The notes under the pieces are model-generated. The model saw only the letters and a list, made by a program, of their open reading frames with translations. It had not been told where the DNA came from and made no database searches. A DNA stretch of 21,413 bases, from positions 1 to 21,413 of the forward strand of contig JASHRE010000311.1 in NCBI GenBank assembly GCA_030037515.1, in the 5' to 3' direction. Both the position numbers and the translations under genes were made by a program. Positions within the stretch are counted from its first letter, which is position 1, and each line of letters begins with the position of its first letter. Of the stretch, positions 1 through 6,655 are shown piece by piece. Source of the DNA: Candidatus Sulfotelmatobacter sp. (GTDB lineage Bacteria; Acidobacteriota; Terriglobia; Terriglobales; Acidobacteriaceae).

Positions 1-312
1 TCGCGAGCACGATGGTCAGAAATGCCAGCTTCGGAAGTTGCCATTTTGCCCGTCTTTCCTTGCGAAATGAGTCGACAATGGTGGGAAAGACCCCAACATC
101 CGTGCCGAGGTGACCGGCAGAGTCTCGGTGAATACGGGGGTAAGTTGATAAGTCCCGGCGGGAGCGGACGGGAAGTCGCGATCGTCAGCTTCGAAGTCAG
201 CAATGGTTCGGAGCTGAAGGCGATCGTTCCCTCTGGTGCAAAAACTGGGTCGATTGCCATTACTGCGGCCGGTGGAACCGCGACCGGCTCGACGGGCTTC
301 ACTGTCAACTGA
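1..312 (+). CDS. C-terminal end of an IPT/TIG-domain surface protein (5' part disrupted or outside window)
   Basis: The reading frame is open from the left edge to the TGA at 310-312. The last ~45 residues read like the second half of an IPT/TIG immunoglobulin-like domain: a strand with FEVSNGSELKAIVPSGA, then TGSIAITAAGGTATGS and a terminal GFTVN. The pattern VPSGA-x-TG-x-I-x-(I/V)T-x-x-GGTA-x-S-x-x-FTV is the hallmark of these beta-sandwich repeats, found in secreted and cell-surface proteins. The first ~50 residues are arginine- and tryptophan-rich and do not resemble the first half of the domain, so the upstream part is probably frameshifted or rearranged. The ATG at 22 is not a convincing start. 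Domain identity is fairly sure; integrity of the gene is doubtful. Confidence 0.5.
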   Translation, partial: SRARWSEMPASEVAILPVFPCEMSRQWWERPQHPCRGDRQSLGEYGGKLISPGGSGREVAIVSFEVSNGSELKAIVPSGAKTGSIAITAAGGTATGSTGFTVN

Positions 313-336
313 TTTTCGTCGAGTTTCGTGCACAGA

Positions 337-365
337 AAAAAGCCGCCCTGCAAAGGGCGACTTTT
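337..365 (+). terminator. Hairpin terminator after the IPT/TIG fragment
   Basis: A 6-bp GC stem (CGCCCT at 344-349 with AGGGCG at 354-359) closes a GCAA tetraloop of the stable GNRA type. It is flanked by an A-run on the left (336-340) and CTTTT on the right (361-365), which can pair as an outer extension. It begins about 25 nt after the upstream stop codon. The A/T flanks would let it act in both directions. Confidence 0.5.
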
Positions 366-590
366 CGCACGGAGCAGCTTGTGGCTTTGCAGGGCTGGGC
401 CAGACATTTTATGCAGGCAAAAATCGAGATGGGAAAATGTAAGCGCGTGGGCTGGACAGAACTGAGGGAGCGGCAAGGGCCCAACTCAATGTTCCTGCGG
501 GCCGGCCAACCGTTTTCTCGGCCGTCGTGTTAAATTGTCCTCCGCCGCTAAACGAGCGGATCAGTATCAATCGTGGAGGAGAAGGGCTCA

Positions 591-2216
591 ATGCTCCGTC
601 TGAAGCTTATTGCAGTCGTGATGGTCGCCGCACTTCTGCCGTTCAAGTTGCTTTGTGCGCAATCCAAAGAGGAGACCTCTACCGTCAAGGTCGAAGCCAG
701 CAAGACGGAGACACAAAAGTCCGAACAATTCAAACCAGAGCAGCAGCAGACGAAAGGCTCGGTCACGGTCGGCGGCAAAGCCATCGAGTACGACGCTTAT
801 GCGGGCACGCTCGTGGTTCATCCCAAGGGGTGGGATGATGTGCCGCAGAACGCCGACCCGGATCCCAAAAACAAGGCTGCGGAAGCGAGTATGTTCTACG
901 TGGCGTATTTCAGGTCCGACAGCAAAGGGGCATCGCGGCCCGTGACCTTCTTCTACAATGGCGGGCCCGGTTCGTCGACCGTGTGGCTGCACATGGGAGC
1001 TTTCGGACCCAAGCGCGTGCTAACGGCCGATGACACGCACACCCCGGCCGCTCCTTATTCCGTCGTCAATAATGAATACAGTCTGCTGGATGCAACCGAT
1101 CTGGTTTTTGTCGATGCGCCGGGCACGGGCTTCAGCCGCCTGAGCGGAAGAGACAAGGAAAAAGCTTTCTACGGCGTGGATCAGGATGCGTGGGCCTTTT
1201 CCGACTTCATTGTGCAGTTCCTGGCAAAATACGGTCGCTGGAATTCACCGAAATATTTGTTCGGAGAAAGCTACGGCACGACGCGCTCGGCGGTTCTCGC
1301 CAACCTGCTTGAGACGGAACGGGATGTCGACTTCAATGGCGTGATCCTGCTCTCGCAGATCCTGAACTTCTCGCTCGATTCAGATTTTCCAGACGGTAAT
1401 CCCGGGGTCGACATCGCTTACCAATTGAATCTTCCGACCTATGCCGCCACCGCTTGGTATCACCATAAACTGCCCGAGCCACGGCCTGATCTCAAGACGC
1501 TGATCGCCGAGGTCGAGCACTTTGCCATGAACGATTACGCGCTCGCATTGGAAGCGGGATCTTCGCTTCCCGCGGATCAACGTCGTGCCATTGTCGAAAA
1601 GCTGCACCAGTACACCGGCCTTCCAACCTCGTATATCGAAAAAGCCAACCTGCGCATTAATGGGGGAGAATTCGAGAAGAATCTGCAAGAGGACAATAAC
1701 CTTACAACCGGCCGGCTCGACACACGCTTCTCGGGACCGACGTTCGATCCGCTCAGCAAAGAGGCGGACTACGACCCTCAATCGGCGGCGATCTCTTCGG
1801 CCTACGTTTCCGCGTTCAACGACTATGTGCGTAAGGAGCTGAAATTCGGGGAAGACCGCGAGTACAAGCCCGAAATCGACGTCTTTCGCTGGTGGAGCTT
1901 CGAGCATCAGCAGCCCGGGATGAGGTTCGCGTTTCCGGGAGCGACGAACGTGATGCCCGATCTCGCCACGGCGATGAAGTACAATCCGCAACTCAAGGTT
2001 CTGCTGAACGCCGGATACTTCGATCTTGCGACGCCTTTTTATCAGGGCGTCTACGAAATGCAGCACCTGCCGATTCCGGCAAACTTGCAGAACAATATCG
2101 AATATCAATTCTATGAATCCGGACACATGGTTTATGCGCATGAGGCGTCGCTGAAGGCCATCCATGACAACGTGGCGGCGTTCATCGAGAAGAGCAGCAA
2201 TTTAAAAGGGAAGTGA
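591..2216 (+). CDS. Secreted serine carboxypeptidase, peptidase family S10
   Basis: A 541-residue alpha/beta-hydrolase-fold exopeptidase predicted to remove C-terminal residues from peptides outside the cytoplasm. The N-terminus (MLRLKL, then a hydrophobic stretch, then CAQS) is a signal peptide; residues ~25-60 are a charged low-complexity linker. Family marks are present in order: oxyanion-hole motif NGGPGSS at 123-129, nucleophile elbow GESYG with Ser227, catalytic Asp478 in NAGYFDLATPF, and catalytic His512 in ESGHMVYAH. All three triad residues are present, so it should be active. The in-frame GTG at 573 is rejected as the start because GGAGGAGAAGG at 575-585 is the ribosome binding site for ATG 591. 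The gene stands alone and ends at a hairpin terminator. Family assignment is very sure; substrate is unknown. Confidence 0.93.
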   Translation: MLRLKLIAVVMVAALLPFKLLCAQSKEETSTVKVEASKTETQKSEQFKPEQQQTKGSVTVGGKAIEYDAYAGTLVVHPKGWDDVPQNADPDPKNKAAEASMFYVAYFRSDSKGASRPVTFFYNGGPGSSTVWLHMGAFGPKRVLTADDTHTPAAPYSVVNNEYSLLDATDLVFVDAPGTGFSRLSGRDKEKAFYGVDQDAWAFSDFIVQFLAKYGRWNSPKYLFGESYGTTRSAVLANLLETERDVDFNGVILLSQILNFSLDSDFPDGNPGVDIAYQLNLPTYAATAWYHHKLPEPRPDLKTLIAEVEHFAMNDYALALEAGSSLPADQRRAIVEKLHQYTGLPTSYIEKANLRINGGEFEKNLQEDNNLTTGRLDTRFSGPTFDPLSKEADYDPQSAAISSAYVSAFNDYVRKELKFGEDREYKPEIDVFRWWSFEHQQPGMRFAFPGATNVMPDLATAMKYNPQLKVLLNAGYFDLATPFYQGVYEMQHLPIPANLQNNIEYQFYESGHMVYAHEASLKAIHDNVAAFIEKSSNLKGK

Positions 2217-2256
2217 GTTCGGGAGGTCGGCGCCGCCGGCGAACAGGAAAGGCTCG

Positions 2257-2285
2257 GCAGGGACAACCGAAATGGTTCTCCCTGC
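2257..2285. terminator. Bidirectional hairpin terminator between convergent peptidase genes
   Basis: GCAGGGA (2257-2263) pairs with TCCCTGC (2279-2285). After a C:C mismatch, AACC (2265-2268) pairs with GGTT (2274-2277) around a 5-nt loop, giving 11 bp in all. It lies midway between the stop codons of the plus-strand S10 gene (2216) and the minus-strand M20 gene (2305), so it can serve both. GTGTTTGAGTT follows on the plus side; there is no long T-run. Confidence 0.6.
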
Positions 2286-2304
2286 GTGTTTGAGTTGGAA
2301 CTGA

Positions 2305-3675
2305 TCAGCCCAGCTTTTCGAAGAACAAACAGATCGTCTCGATGCCGCGGTGGAAGTTCGGGATGTGGAACTTCTCGTTCGGAGCGTGGAGATTATCGTC
2401 GGGCAGGCCGAAGCCCATCATCACGCTGGGAATTTTGAGCACGTCCTGAAAGTCGGTCACGATGGGAATCGATCCGCCGCTACGGATGAAGACCGTATCC
2501 TTCTTGAACGTGTCGTGCAGCGCTTCAGTCGCGGCTTCGATGTACTTGTTGTCGGTCGAAACCACGCACGCCGGGCCTTTGCTCCAGACTTTGACTTTTG
2601 TCTCGATCCCTTTGGGCGTATTTTTCTTTACGAACGCATGAAATTTTTTCAGAATGTCGTCGGGATCCTGATTGGGCACCAGACGCATCGAGACCTTCGC
2701 CTTAGCTTTGGCCGGGATCACGGTCTTCGCGCCGTCGGCGGTAAATCCGCCCGGCATGCCGTGAACTTCAAGCGTGGGCCGCGCCCAGGTGCGATAGAGA
2801 ACCGAATATCCCGGTTCGCCGGTCAGGACTTTTGACCCGACTTCGGTCTTGCGGTATGTCTCTTCCTTGAAAGGCAGCCGCTTCCATGCTTTCAATTCGG
2901 CTGCGCTCGGAGCTTTGACACCTTTGTAAAATCCGGGAATCAGGATTTTCCCCTTCGCGTCTTTCATGTTGCTGATGATTTCAATCAGCGCGAAAAACGG
3001 ATTGGGCGCGGCGCCACCATACATTCCAGAGTGCAAATCGGTCTTCGCACCATAGGCCTCGATCTCCGTGTAGACGAGGCCGCGCAGGCCAACGCACAAC
3101 GTAGGAAGATCGGGCGCGAAAAGCTCGGTATCGCAGACCAGCGCGAAGTCGGCCTTTAGTTTGGCTTTCTGCTTGCGGATATATTCGGCGATCGACTCGC
3201 CCCCAACTTCTTCTTCGCCTTCAAAAATCACTTTCACGTTGATGGGCAGCTTGCCTCCGCCTGTCTGCATGAGGGACTCGAGAGCTTTGACTTCCATCCA
3301 GAGCTGGCCTTTGTCGTCGACGGCGCCGCGGGCGTAGAGATTCTGATTACGCTCGGTGGGCTCAAACGGCGGGGTGTGCCACTCATCGAGCGGATCGGGC
3401 GGCTGAACATCGTAGTGCGCGTATATGAGCACGGTCGGCTTGCCCGCCGCATGCAGCCAGTCGGCGTAAATGAGCGGATGGCCCTTGGTCGGGATGACCT
3501 CGACATTTTCCATGCCGATGCGGCCCAGCTCGCCGGCGACGAAATCGGCGGCCTTCTGAATATCGGATTTATGTTCTTCGAGCGTGCTCACGCTGGGGAT
3601 GCGAAGAAGATCTTTCAGTTCGCTAAGAAATCGCTGCTGATTACTGCGGGCGAAGTCGACGGCAGGAGAAGCCAT
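2305..3675 (-). CDS. M20-family dipeptidase / metallopeptidase
   Basis: A 456-residue cytosolic di-zinc peptidase of the ArgE/DapE/carnosinase-like M20 family, expected to hydrolyse dipeptides or short peptides. Predicted metal ligands and catalytic residues are all present: His87 in YAHYDVQP (with Asp89), bridging Asp120 in GAVDDKG, the glutamate pair 155/156 in FEGEEEVGG (general base plus ligand), Asp182 in VCDTELF, and His430 in NLHAPNE. The lid/dimerisation domain is roughly 200-310 and includes LHSGMYGG. ATG 3675 is chosen because AGGA (complement of 3684-3687) sits 8 nt upstream; the longer open frame to 3717 lacks a better site. It lies 163 nt downstream of thiO on the same strand, with its own possible -10 box between, so co-transcription is possible but unproven. 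There is no signal peptide. Family is very sure, exact substrate not. Confidence 0.93.
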   Translation of the reverse strand: MASPAVDFARSNQQRFLSELKDLLRIPSVSTLEEHKSDIQKAADFVAGELGRIGMENVEVIPTKGHPLIYADWLHAAGKPTVLIYAHYDVQPPDPLDEWHTPPFEPTERNQNLYARGAVDDKGQLWMEVKALESLMQTGGGKLPINVKVIFEGEEEVGGESIAEYIRKQKAKLKADFALVCDTELFAPDLPTLCVGLRGLVYTEIEAYGAKTDLHSGMYGGAAPNPFFALIEIISNMKDAKGKILIPGFYKGVKAPSAAELKAWKRLPFKEETYRKTEVGSKVLTGEPGYSVLYRTWARPTLEVHGMPGGFTADGAKTVIPAKAKAKVSMRLVPNQDPDDILKKFHAFVKKNTPKGIETKVKVWSKGPACVVSTDNKYIEAATEALHDTFKKDTVFIRSGGSIPIVTDFQDVLKIPSVMMGFGLPDDNLHAPNEKFHIPNFHRGIETICLFFEKLG

Positions 3676-3756
3676 GGCATGCGTCCTTTCTCGTTTGCGG
3701 TGAGAATCTCGGAGCACGACGCGAGATTACGGGTTCGAGCTCCGAGGAAACGAAAT

Positions 3757-3762
3757 AGTATA
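3757..3762 (-). promoter_or_regulatory. Possible -10 box for the M20 peptidase
   Basis: The minus strand reads TATACT (5/6 match to TATAAT) about 80 nt upstream of the M20 start. No good -35 box lies 16-18 nt upstream. The same hexamer precedes the APC permease and the OmpA gene in this window. Confidence 0.25.
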
Positions 3763-3838
3763 GCGCGACGGGACCAGGGTTGCCTGCGGCGTGGGGGCTC
3801 CTCACCACGGAGGACACTGAGCAGGCCCGGTCCGGATA

Positions 3839-4918
3839 TCACGCGGCGTTCGACGCGAAGCGGTGAGGATCGAAGGCCTTCAGGTCGAACCCTGCGGCGC
3901 AACCCGTGATCACGTTCGCCATGACTTGCGCCGTAATGGGCGCCAGCAGGATTCCATCGCGGAAATGCCCGCTTGCCACGAAATAACCGCGAGTCTCGGC
4001 CGCCCCGAGAATCGGCAAAGCATCAGGAGTTCCCGGACGCAGGCCTGCCCAATCTTCCAAAATTCTGGCCTCCGCGAGTCTGGGAACGAGCGCCAGCGCC
4101 CCGCGATGCAGGCGCTGAATGGTCGCGCGATCGGTGCGCTTGTCGAATCCAGCTTCCTCGACCGTTGCGCCAACCAGCACCCGTCCGTCGCTGCGCGGAA
4201 TCAAGTAGGCCTCGGGCGATCGAATGACATGGGTAAGTGTCGTTCGAGAAGGCATGACCAGGCAGAGCATCTGTCCTTTGACCGGCCGAGTCGGGAATTT
4301 ATGCGGAGCAACTTGTCCGGCCCAGGCTCCGGCGCAATTCACGACTTTCGCCGCGGGAAACGACGTCTTCGTTGTGGTCACACCAGTGGCGCGCCCGCCC
4401 GAAATATCAATTTGCATGACCGCATCGCCCGACGAAAAATCCACGCCGCGATTCTTTGCCGTCTTGATCGCCGCTGCCGTCAGAGCCCGCGGATCGACGC
4501 TGCGCTCCTTCAGATAAAACGCCGGCCGCTTGGGATCTGCGAGGGACGGCTCTAATTCGGCCAGCGGGGCAGGCAACAGGCTCGATAGTCTGAAACCAGG
4601 TCGCTCATATACGTGTTCGGGGGGAGGAAAGAGGATCGTGCCCGCGTCCCGCAGGTCGACCTTGGTGCCGGATTCGACTTCCAACTCATGCGCGAATTCC
4701 GGATACATCTTCGCGCTGGCCATAGCCAGCGCCTGCAAAGGCTCCGGAGTTTCGGCGGAACAATCCACCAGCATTCCGCCTGCGGCGTGCGAAGACTCAC
4801 GGCCAGGTTCTCCGCGCTCGACGACGAGCACCCTCGCTCCGCGCTTCCGCAACTCGATCGCAAGTGAGAGGCCGATTATGCCTCCGCCGCCGACGATCAC
4901 GTCCCATGTCTTCACCAT
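3839..4918 (-). CDS. thiO: Glycine oxidase ThiO (FAD-dependent amine oxidase)
   Basis: A 359-residue flavoenzyme of the DAO/glycine-oxidase family, which oxidises glycine to the imine used for the thiazole moiety of thiamine in many aerobes. The dinucleotide-binding motif VIVGGGGIIG is at residues 7-16, followed by an FAD-contacting ESSHAAGGML stretch (41-50). Residues matching known glycine-oxidase substrate contacts are seen: Tyr238 in EAYLIPR, Arg294 in GLRPGTPD and Arg320 in GHFRDGILLAP, corresponding by motif to Bacillus subtilis Tyr246, Arg302 and Arg329. The length is typical. The start at ATG 4918 gives MVKTWDVIV; the adjacent GTG at 4915 is an alternative. No other thiamine gene or TPP riboswitch is visible nearby. 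The upstream DNA is the right end of an IS200/IS605 remnant, and the likely Shine-Dalgarno (GGGGAGG) lies inside it. A related D-amino-acid or sarcosine oxidase role cannot be excluded. Confidence 0.85.
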   Translation of the reverse strand: MVKTWDVIVGGGGIIGLSLAIELRKRGARVLVVERGEPGRESSHAAGGMLVDCSAETPEPLQALAMASAKMYPEFAHELEVESGTKVDLRDAGTILFPPPEHVYERPGFRLSSLLPAPLAELEPSLADPKRPAFYLKERSVDPRALTAAAIKTAKNRGVDFSSGDAVMQIDISGGRATGVTTTKTSFPAAKVVNCAGAWAGQVAPHKFPTRPVKGQMLCLVMPSRTTLTHVIRSPEAYLIPRSDGRVLVGATVEEAGFDKRTDRATIQRLHRGALALVPRLAEARILEDWAGLRPGTPDALPILGAAETRGYFVASGHFRDGILLAPITAQVMANVITGCAAGFDLKAFDPHRFASNAA

Positions 4919-4925
4919 GAGATCT

Positions 4926-4992
4926 TTGAACCTCCCCACGGCTAAACCCGGGGGATTCCTGCCTCCCGCCGCGTGGCCCACGGTTGTGGGTC
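4926..4992 (-). ncRNA. Putative omega-RNA (reRNA) scaffold at the IS605 right end
   Basis: In IS200/IS605 elements the 3' end of tnpB and the right end encode an omega-RNA whose guide is the flanking host DNA. Here the conserved right-end sequence lies directly after the tnpB stop. It can fold: CCCC plus CGG (4934-4940 on the plus strand, with one bulged A) against CCGGGG (4948-4953). The minus-strand sequence after GGTTCAA is AGATCTCATGGTGAAG, which would be the guide and which contains the thiO start codon. Expression is not shown and TnpB is destroyed, so any RNA would be orphaned. Confidence 0.4.
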
Positions 4993-5232
4993 TTAAGTGC
5001 TGTCCACCGGCGTCTCTAGCATTCCCCTGGCGACAAGTCGTCTTACACCTTCATCTCTCAGGTTCTGAGCTGCATTCCAATCTCTGTGGTGTTGGGTTTT
5101 ACATTCCGGGCATGCCCGTTCATGGTTCGAGAGACCAAGGTTTTGGTATCCGCAATGAGAACACAATTGCGTCGAGGGAAGGAAACGGTCAGCTTGGAGA
5201 GCGGGGATTTCAGCCTGATATTTGGCTGCCAC
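4993..5232 (-). pseudogene. tnpB: TnpB (OrfB) C-terminal fragment: zinc ribbon and RuvC-III
   Basis: About 79 residues of the C-terminus of the RNA-guided endonuclease TnpB of IS200/IS605 elements (full length around 400). Recognisable are DRFLPSTQLCSHCG, a four-cysteine zinc ribbon (fragment residues C24, C27, C41, C44), and HHRDWNAAQNL, which carries the third RuvC catalytic aspartate (D51; the usual form is HDRDxNAAxN). The fragment ends LETPVDST at TAA 4993-4995. A stop codon (TGA) lies just upstream of its GTG in the same frame, so the GTG at 5232 is a formal boundary, not a true start. The first two RuvC motifs and the DNA/RNA-binding N-terminal half are gone, so it cannot be an active nuclease. 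Confidence 0.85.
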
Positions 5233-5244
5233 TTGTCAAAGAGC

Positions 5245-5367
5245 TTATTCACAACGTTTTGCCATCGCACCCACAAGCGCAGAACGCCTGTATTGGGGCG
5301 TCCATAGGCACTGATACTTGGCACCGTACACAACGTTGTTGTTCGACTTGCGCCCTTCAAGTGCCAT
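5245..5367 (-). pseudogene. tnpA: TnpA (Y1 transposase) N-terminal fragment
   Basis: A 40-codon frame starting at ATG 5367 and ending at TAA 5245. It contains VVYGAKYQCLWTPQYRRSAL, which lines up with the conserved start of IS200-type single-strand transposases (pattern VY-x-x-KYH-x-x-W-x-x-KYRR-x-x-L). The catalytic HUH motif and the Y1 tyrosine would lie downstream and are missing because the sequence passes into tnpB at about 5240. It lies in the same orientation as the tnpB fragment and in the normal tnpA-tnpB order, supporting an internal deletion of one element rather than two insertions. The sequence has also diverged: the usual His in KYH is Gln here. Confidence 0.65.
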
Positions 5368-5422
5368 AAAGGTTATTATATTGCACACACACACACCGAT
5401 CTAATACAAGCGCCTCATATCA

Positions 5423-5444
5423 GAAGCCCTAAGGGCGGGGCTTC
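5423..5444. repeat. Left-end hairpin of the IS200/IS605 remnant
   Basis: GAAGCCC (5423-5429) pairs perfectly with GGGCTTC (5438-5444) over an 8-nt loop. An overlapping shorter palindrome GCCCTAAGGGC lies at 5426-5436. Subterminal imperfect palindromes are what TnpA of this family recognises, and the position upstream of the tnpA start fits the left end. Confidence 0.55.
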
Positions 5445-5521
5445 AAGGCGCGATAGCGGGTAAGAGGGGATGAGGGCGAAGCGGGCCATCGTATGACCAA
5501 AGGAAACAAAAATCCCCACCC

Positions 5522-5545
5522 TGTTGCGCCAGGAAAGGCGGGACA
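5522..5545. repeat. Interrupted inverted repeat in intergenic DNA
   Basis: TGTTGCGCC (5522-5530) faces GGCGGGACA (5537-5545) across AGGAAA; seven of nine positions pair. It follows AAAATCCCCACCC. I recall similar intergenic sequences as dispersed repeats in acidobacterial genomes, which is memory, not a search. Confidence 0.3.
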
Positions 5546-5629
5546 AAATAAGGACATGGCATTCTCGAACGTACGCTCGCTTCGTTCGCGGGGCAGGCTG
5601 CGCCGCCCTCACACATCCGCGGCACCCGG

Positions 5630-5658
5630 GTGACATCCCCTTCCGGGCTGCATACAAT
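5630..5658 (+). promoter_or_regulatory. Sigma-70-type promoter giving an apparently leaderless transcript
   Basis: GTGACA (5630-5635, 5/6 match to TTGACA) and TACAAT (5653-5658, 5/6 match to TATAAT) are separated by exactly 17 nt. Transcription starting 7 nt after the -10 box would begin at about 5665-5666, on the ATG of the downstream gene. The -10 box overlaps the earlier in-frame ATG at 5657, which argues against that start. Confidence 0.6.
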
Positions 5659-5665
5659 GTTGGAC

Positions 5666-6133
5666 ATGAAAAAGATGTTGCTCGCCTGTGCAGTTCTGGG
5701 GCTGACCGTTCTGGCCATTTCGCCCGCGGTGTCGGCGCAAAAAGATAAAGAGGAAGACGAGATTGGTCCTACATCGTCGCTGAACTTCCTTGTGCTGAAA
5801 GACGACAATGGCAAGCCTGTCCGCAATGCCGCCGTCATCATGCATCCTGTCGATCCCAGGGGTAAGCAGGAGAAGGGCGGCATGGAGCTGAAGACCGATG
5901 TCGACGGTAAGGCCGAGTTCAATGGCATCCCTTACGGCATGTTGCGGGTGCAGGTGTTGGCACAGGGGTTCCAGACATACGGCCAGGACTTCGACATCGA
6001 CAAGCCGAAGACCGAACTGACCATCAAGCTAAAGCGTCCGCAACATCAGTTCTCGATTTACGACAACCCGCCGGCGGACGCGAATGCTCCGCCGCAACCA
6101 AATTCGTCTTCCGATCAGAAAAAACCGAACTAG
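5666..6133 (+). CDS. Small secreted protein with carboxypeptidase-regulatory-like beta-sandwich domain
   Basis: A 155-residue protein. Residues 1-24 (MKKMLLACAV, then a hydrophobic run ending AVSA before QKD) form a clear Sec signal peptide. Residues ~38-124 fit the carboxypeptidase regulatory-like/transthyretin-like fold: FLVLKDDNGKPVRNAAVIM, TDVDGKAEFNGIPYG, and LRVQVLAQGFQTYGQDFDI, the usual pattern of a decorated strand, a DxxG turn and a GF-Y motif. The tail (135-155) is proline- and asparagine-rich. Such domains are non-catalytic binding or scaffolding modules, abundant in acidobacterial exported proteins. The start at 5666 rather than 5657 is chosen because a strong promoter -10 box covers 5657. 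The EVE gene starts 22 nt after its stop, so the two may be co-transcribed. Precise role unknown. Confidence 0.8.
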   Translation: MKKMLLACAVLGLTVLAISPAVSAQKDKEEDEIGPTSSLNFLVLKDDNGKPVRNAAVIMHPVDPRGKQEKGGMELKTDVDGKAEFNGIPYGMLRVQVLAQGFQTYGQDFDIDKPKTELTIKLKRPQHQFSIYDNPPADANAPPQPNSSSDQKKPN

Positions 6134-6155
6134 AACAATAATTTTGAACTTTTGT

Positions 6156-6536
6156 ATGGACTATCTACTGAAGACAGAACCCTCCACGTATTCCTTCGCT
6201 GACTTGCAGCGCGAGAAGACAACGATCTGGGACGGCGTTTCCAATCCCGTGGCGCTGAGGCATCTGCGTGAAATGAAGCCGGGAGAGCGGCTGGTGGTCT
6301 ATCACACCGGCGACGAGAAAAGCGCGGTCGGCACCGCGTCAGTCGTGTCGGTGGATGCGTCGGACGCGAAGAATCCGAAGGTAAAGATCAAGGTTGGGGC
6401 AGCGATTGCCACTCCCGTGACGCTGGCCCAGGCGAAAGCGAACAAGTTATTCACTGGTTCCCCGCTGGTAAGGCAGGGAAGGCTCAGCGTCGTGCCGCTC
6501 AACGAGGCGCAGTTCAAATTCCTGACGGGCGAGTAG
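6156..6536 (+). CDS. EVE-domain protein (PUA-like, modified-base binding)
   Basis: A 126-residue cytosolic protein consisting of a single EVE domain. It opens with MDYLLKTEPSTYSFADL, continues with TTIWDGVSNPVALRHLREMK (this family typically has WDGVRNYQARN here), GERLVVYHTGDEKSAVGTA, and ends with LFTGSPLVRQGRLSVVPL. Known EVE/YTH-like proteins bind modified nucleobases such as methylcytosine in an aromatic pocket; in bacteria they occur near restriction systems or as stand-alone genes. Here the neighbour is a secreted protein, with no methylase or nuclease nearby, so no defence role is supported by context. ATG 6156 is the only start that gives the conserved N-terminus; no clear Shine-Dalgarno precedes it. 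It is slightly short for the family but looks complete. Confidence 0.88.
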   Translation: MDYLLKTEPSTYSFADLQREKTTIWDGVSNPVALRHLREMKPGERLVVYHTGDEKSAVGTASVVSVDASDAKNPKVKIKVGAAIATPVTLAQAKANKLFTGSPLVRQGRLSVVPLNEAQFKFLTGE

Positions 6537-6540
6537 GATC

Positions 6541-6564
6541 GAGCCTTACCGGTTCTGAAGGCTC
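6541..6564 (+). terminator. Hairpin after the EVE gene
   Basis: GAGCCTT (6541-6547) pairs perfectly with AAGGCTC (6558-6564) over a 10-nt loop, 4 nt after the stop codon. The downstream sequence is only moderately T-rich. It lies between convergent genes and may act on both strands. Confidence 0.5.
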
Positions 6565-6655
6565 TCCCCTGAATTTCGTTTCTTCCCCTGGAAGTCAAAA
6601 TCTCCACCTGTCCCGTCAAAGACCGCCCGACAAGGGAGGCACTCTCGATTTCTGC

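Larger units (their letters stand above)
4926..5444 (-). mobile_element. IS200/IS605-family element, internally deleted remnant
   Basis: Read on the minus strand the order is: left-end hairpin (5444-5423), the tnpA start (5367), an internal junction near 5240, the tnpB C-terminus ending at 4993, then a right end (4959-4926). The right end matches the conserved IS605-type tail CCCCCGGGTTTAGCCGTGGG followed by GAGGTTCAA. The ~520-bp unit keeps both ends but lacks most of both genes, like a MITE or PATE-type deletion derivative. It could only move if TnpA were supplied in trans. The exact left boundary and the target motif are not certain. A short CA-repeat (5384-5396) lies between the left hairpin and tnpA. 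Confidence 0.8.

Noticed and set aside
1380..2165. 261-aa minus-strand open frame
   Set aside because: It lies wholly antisense to the S10 carboxypeptidase, whose motifs are intact. The arginine-rich translation has no family character.
3728..3748. tRNA-like T-arm (GGGTTCGAGCTCC)
   Set aside because: No acceptor, D or anticodon arms can be formed around it, and it lies in the leader of the M20 gene.
3863..4555. 230-aa plus-strand open frame
   Set aside because: It is antisense to thiO, which has all glycine-oxidase residues. No recognisable domain.
4919..5000. TPP (THI-box) riboswitch upstream of thiO
   Set aside because: The expected CUGAGA and ACCUGA-type core motifs are absent. The sequence is explained by the IS200/IS605 right end.
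5384..5396. CA dinucleotide run as a CRISPR or larger repeat
   Set aside because: It is a simple (CA)6C microsatellite inside the IS605 remnant, with no spacer structure.
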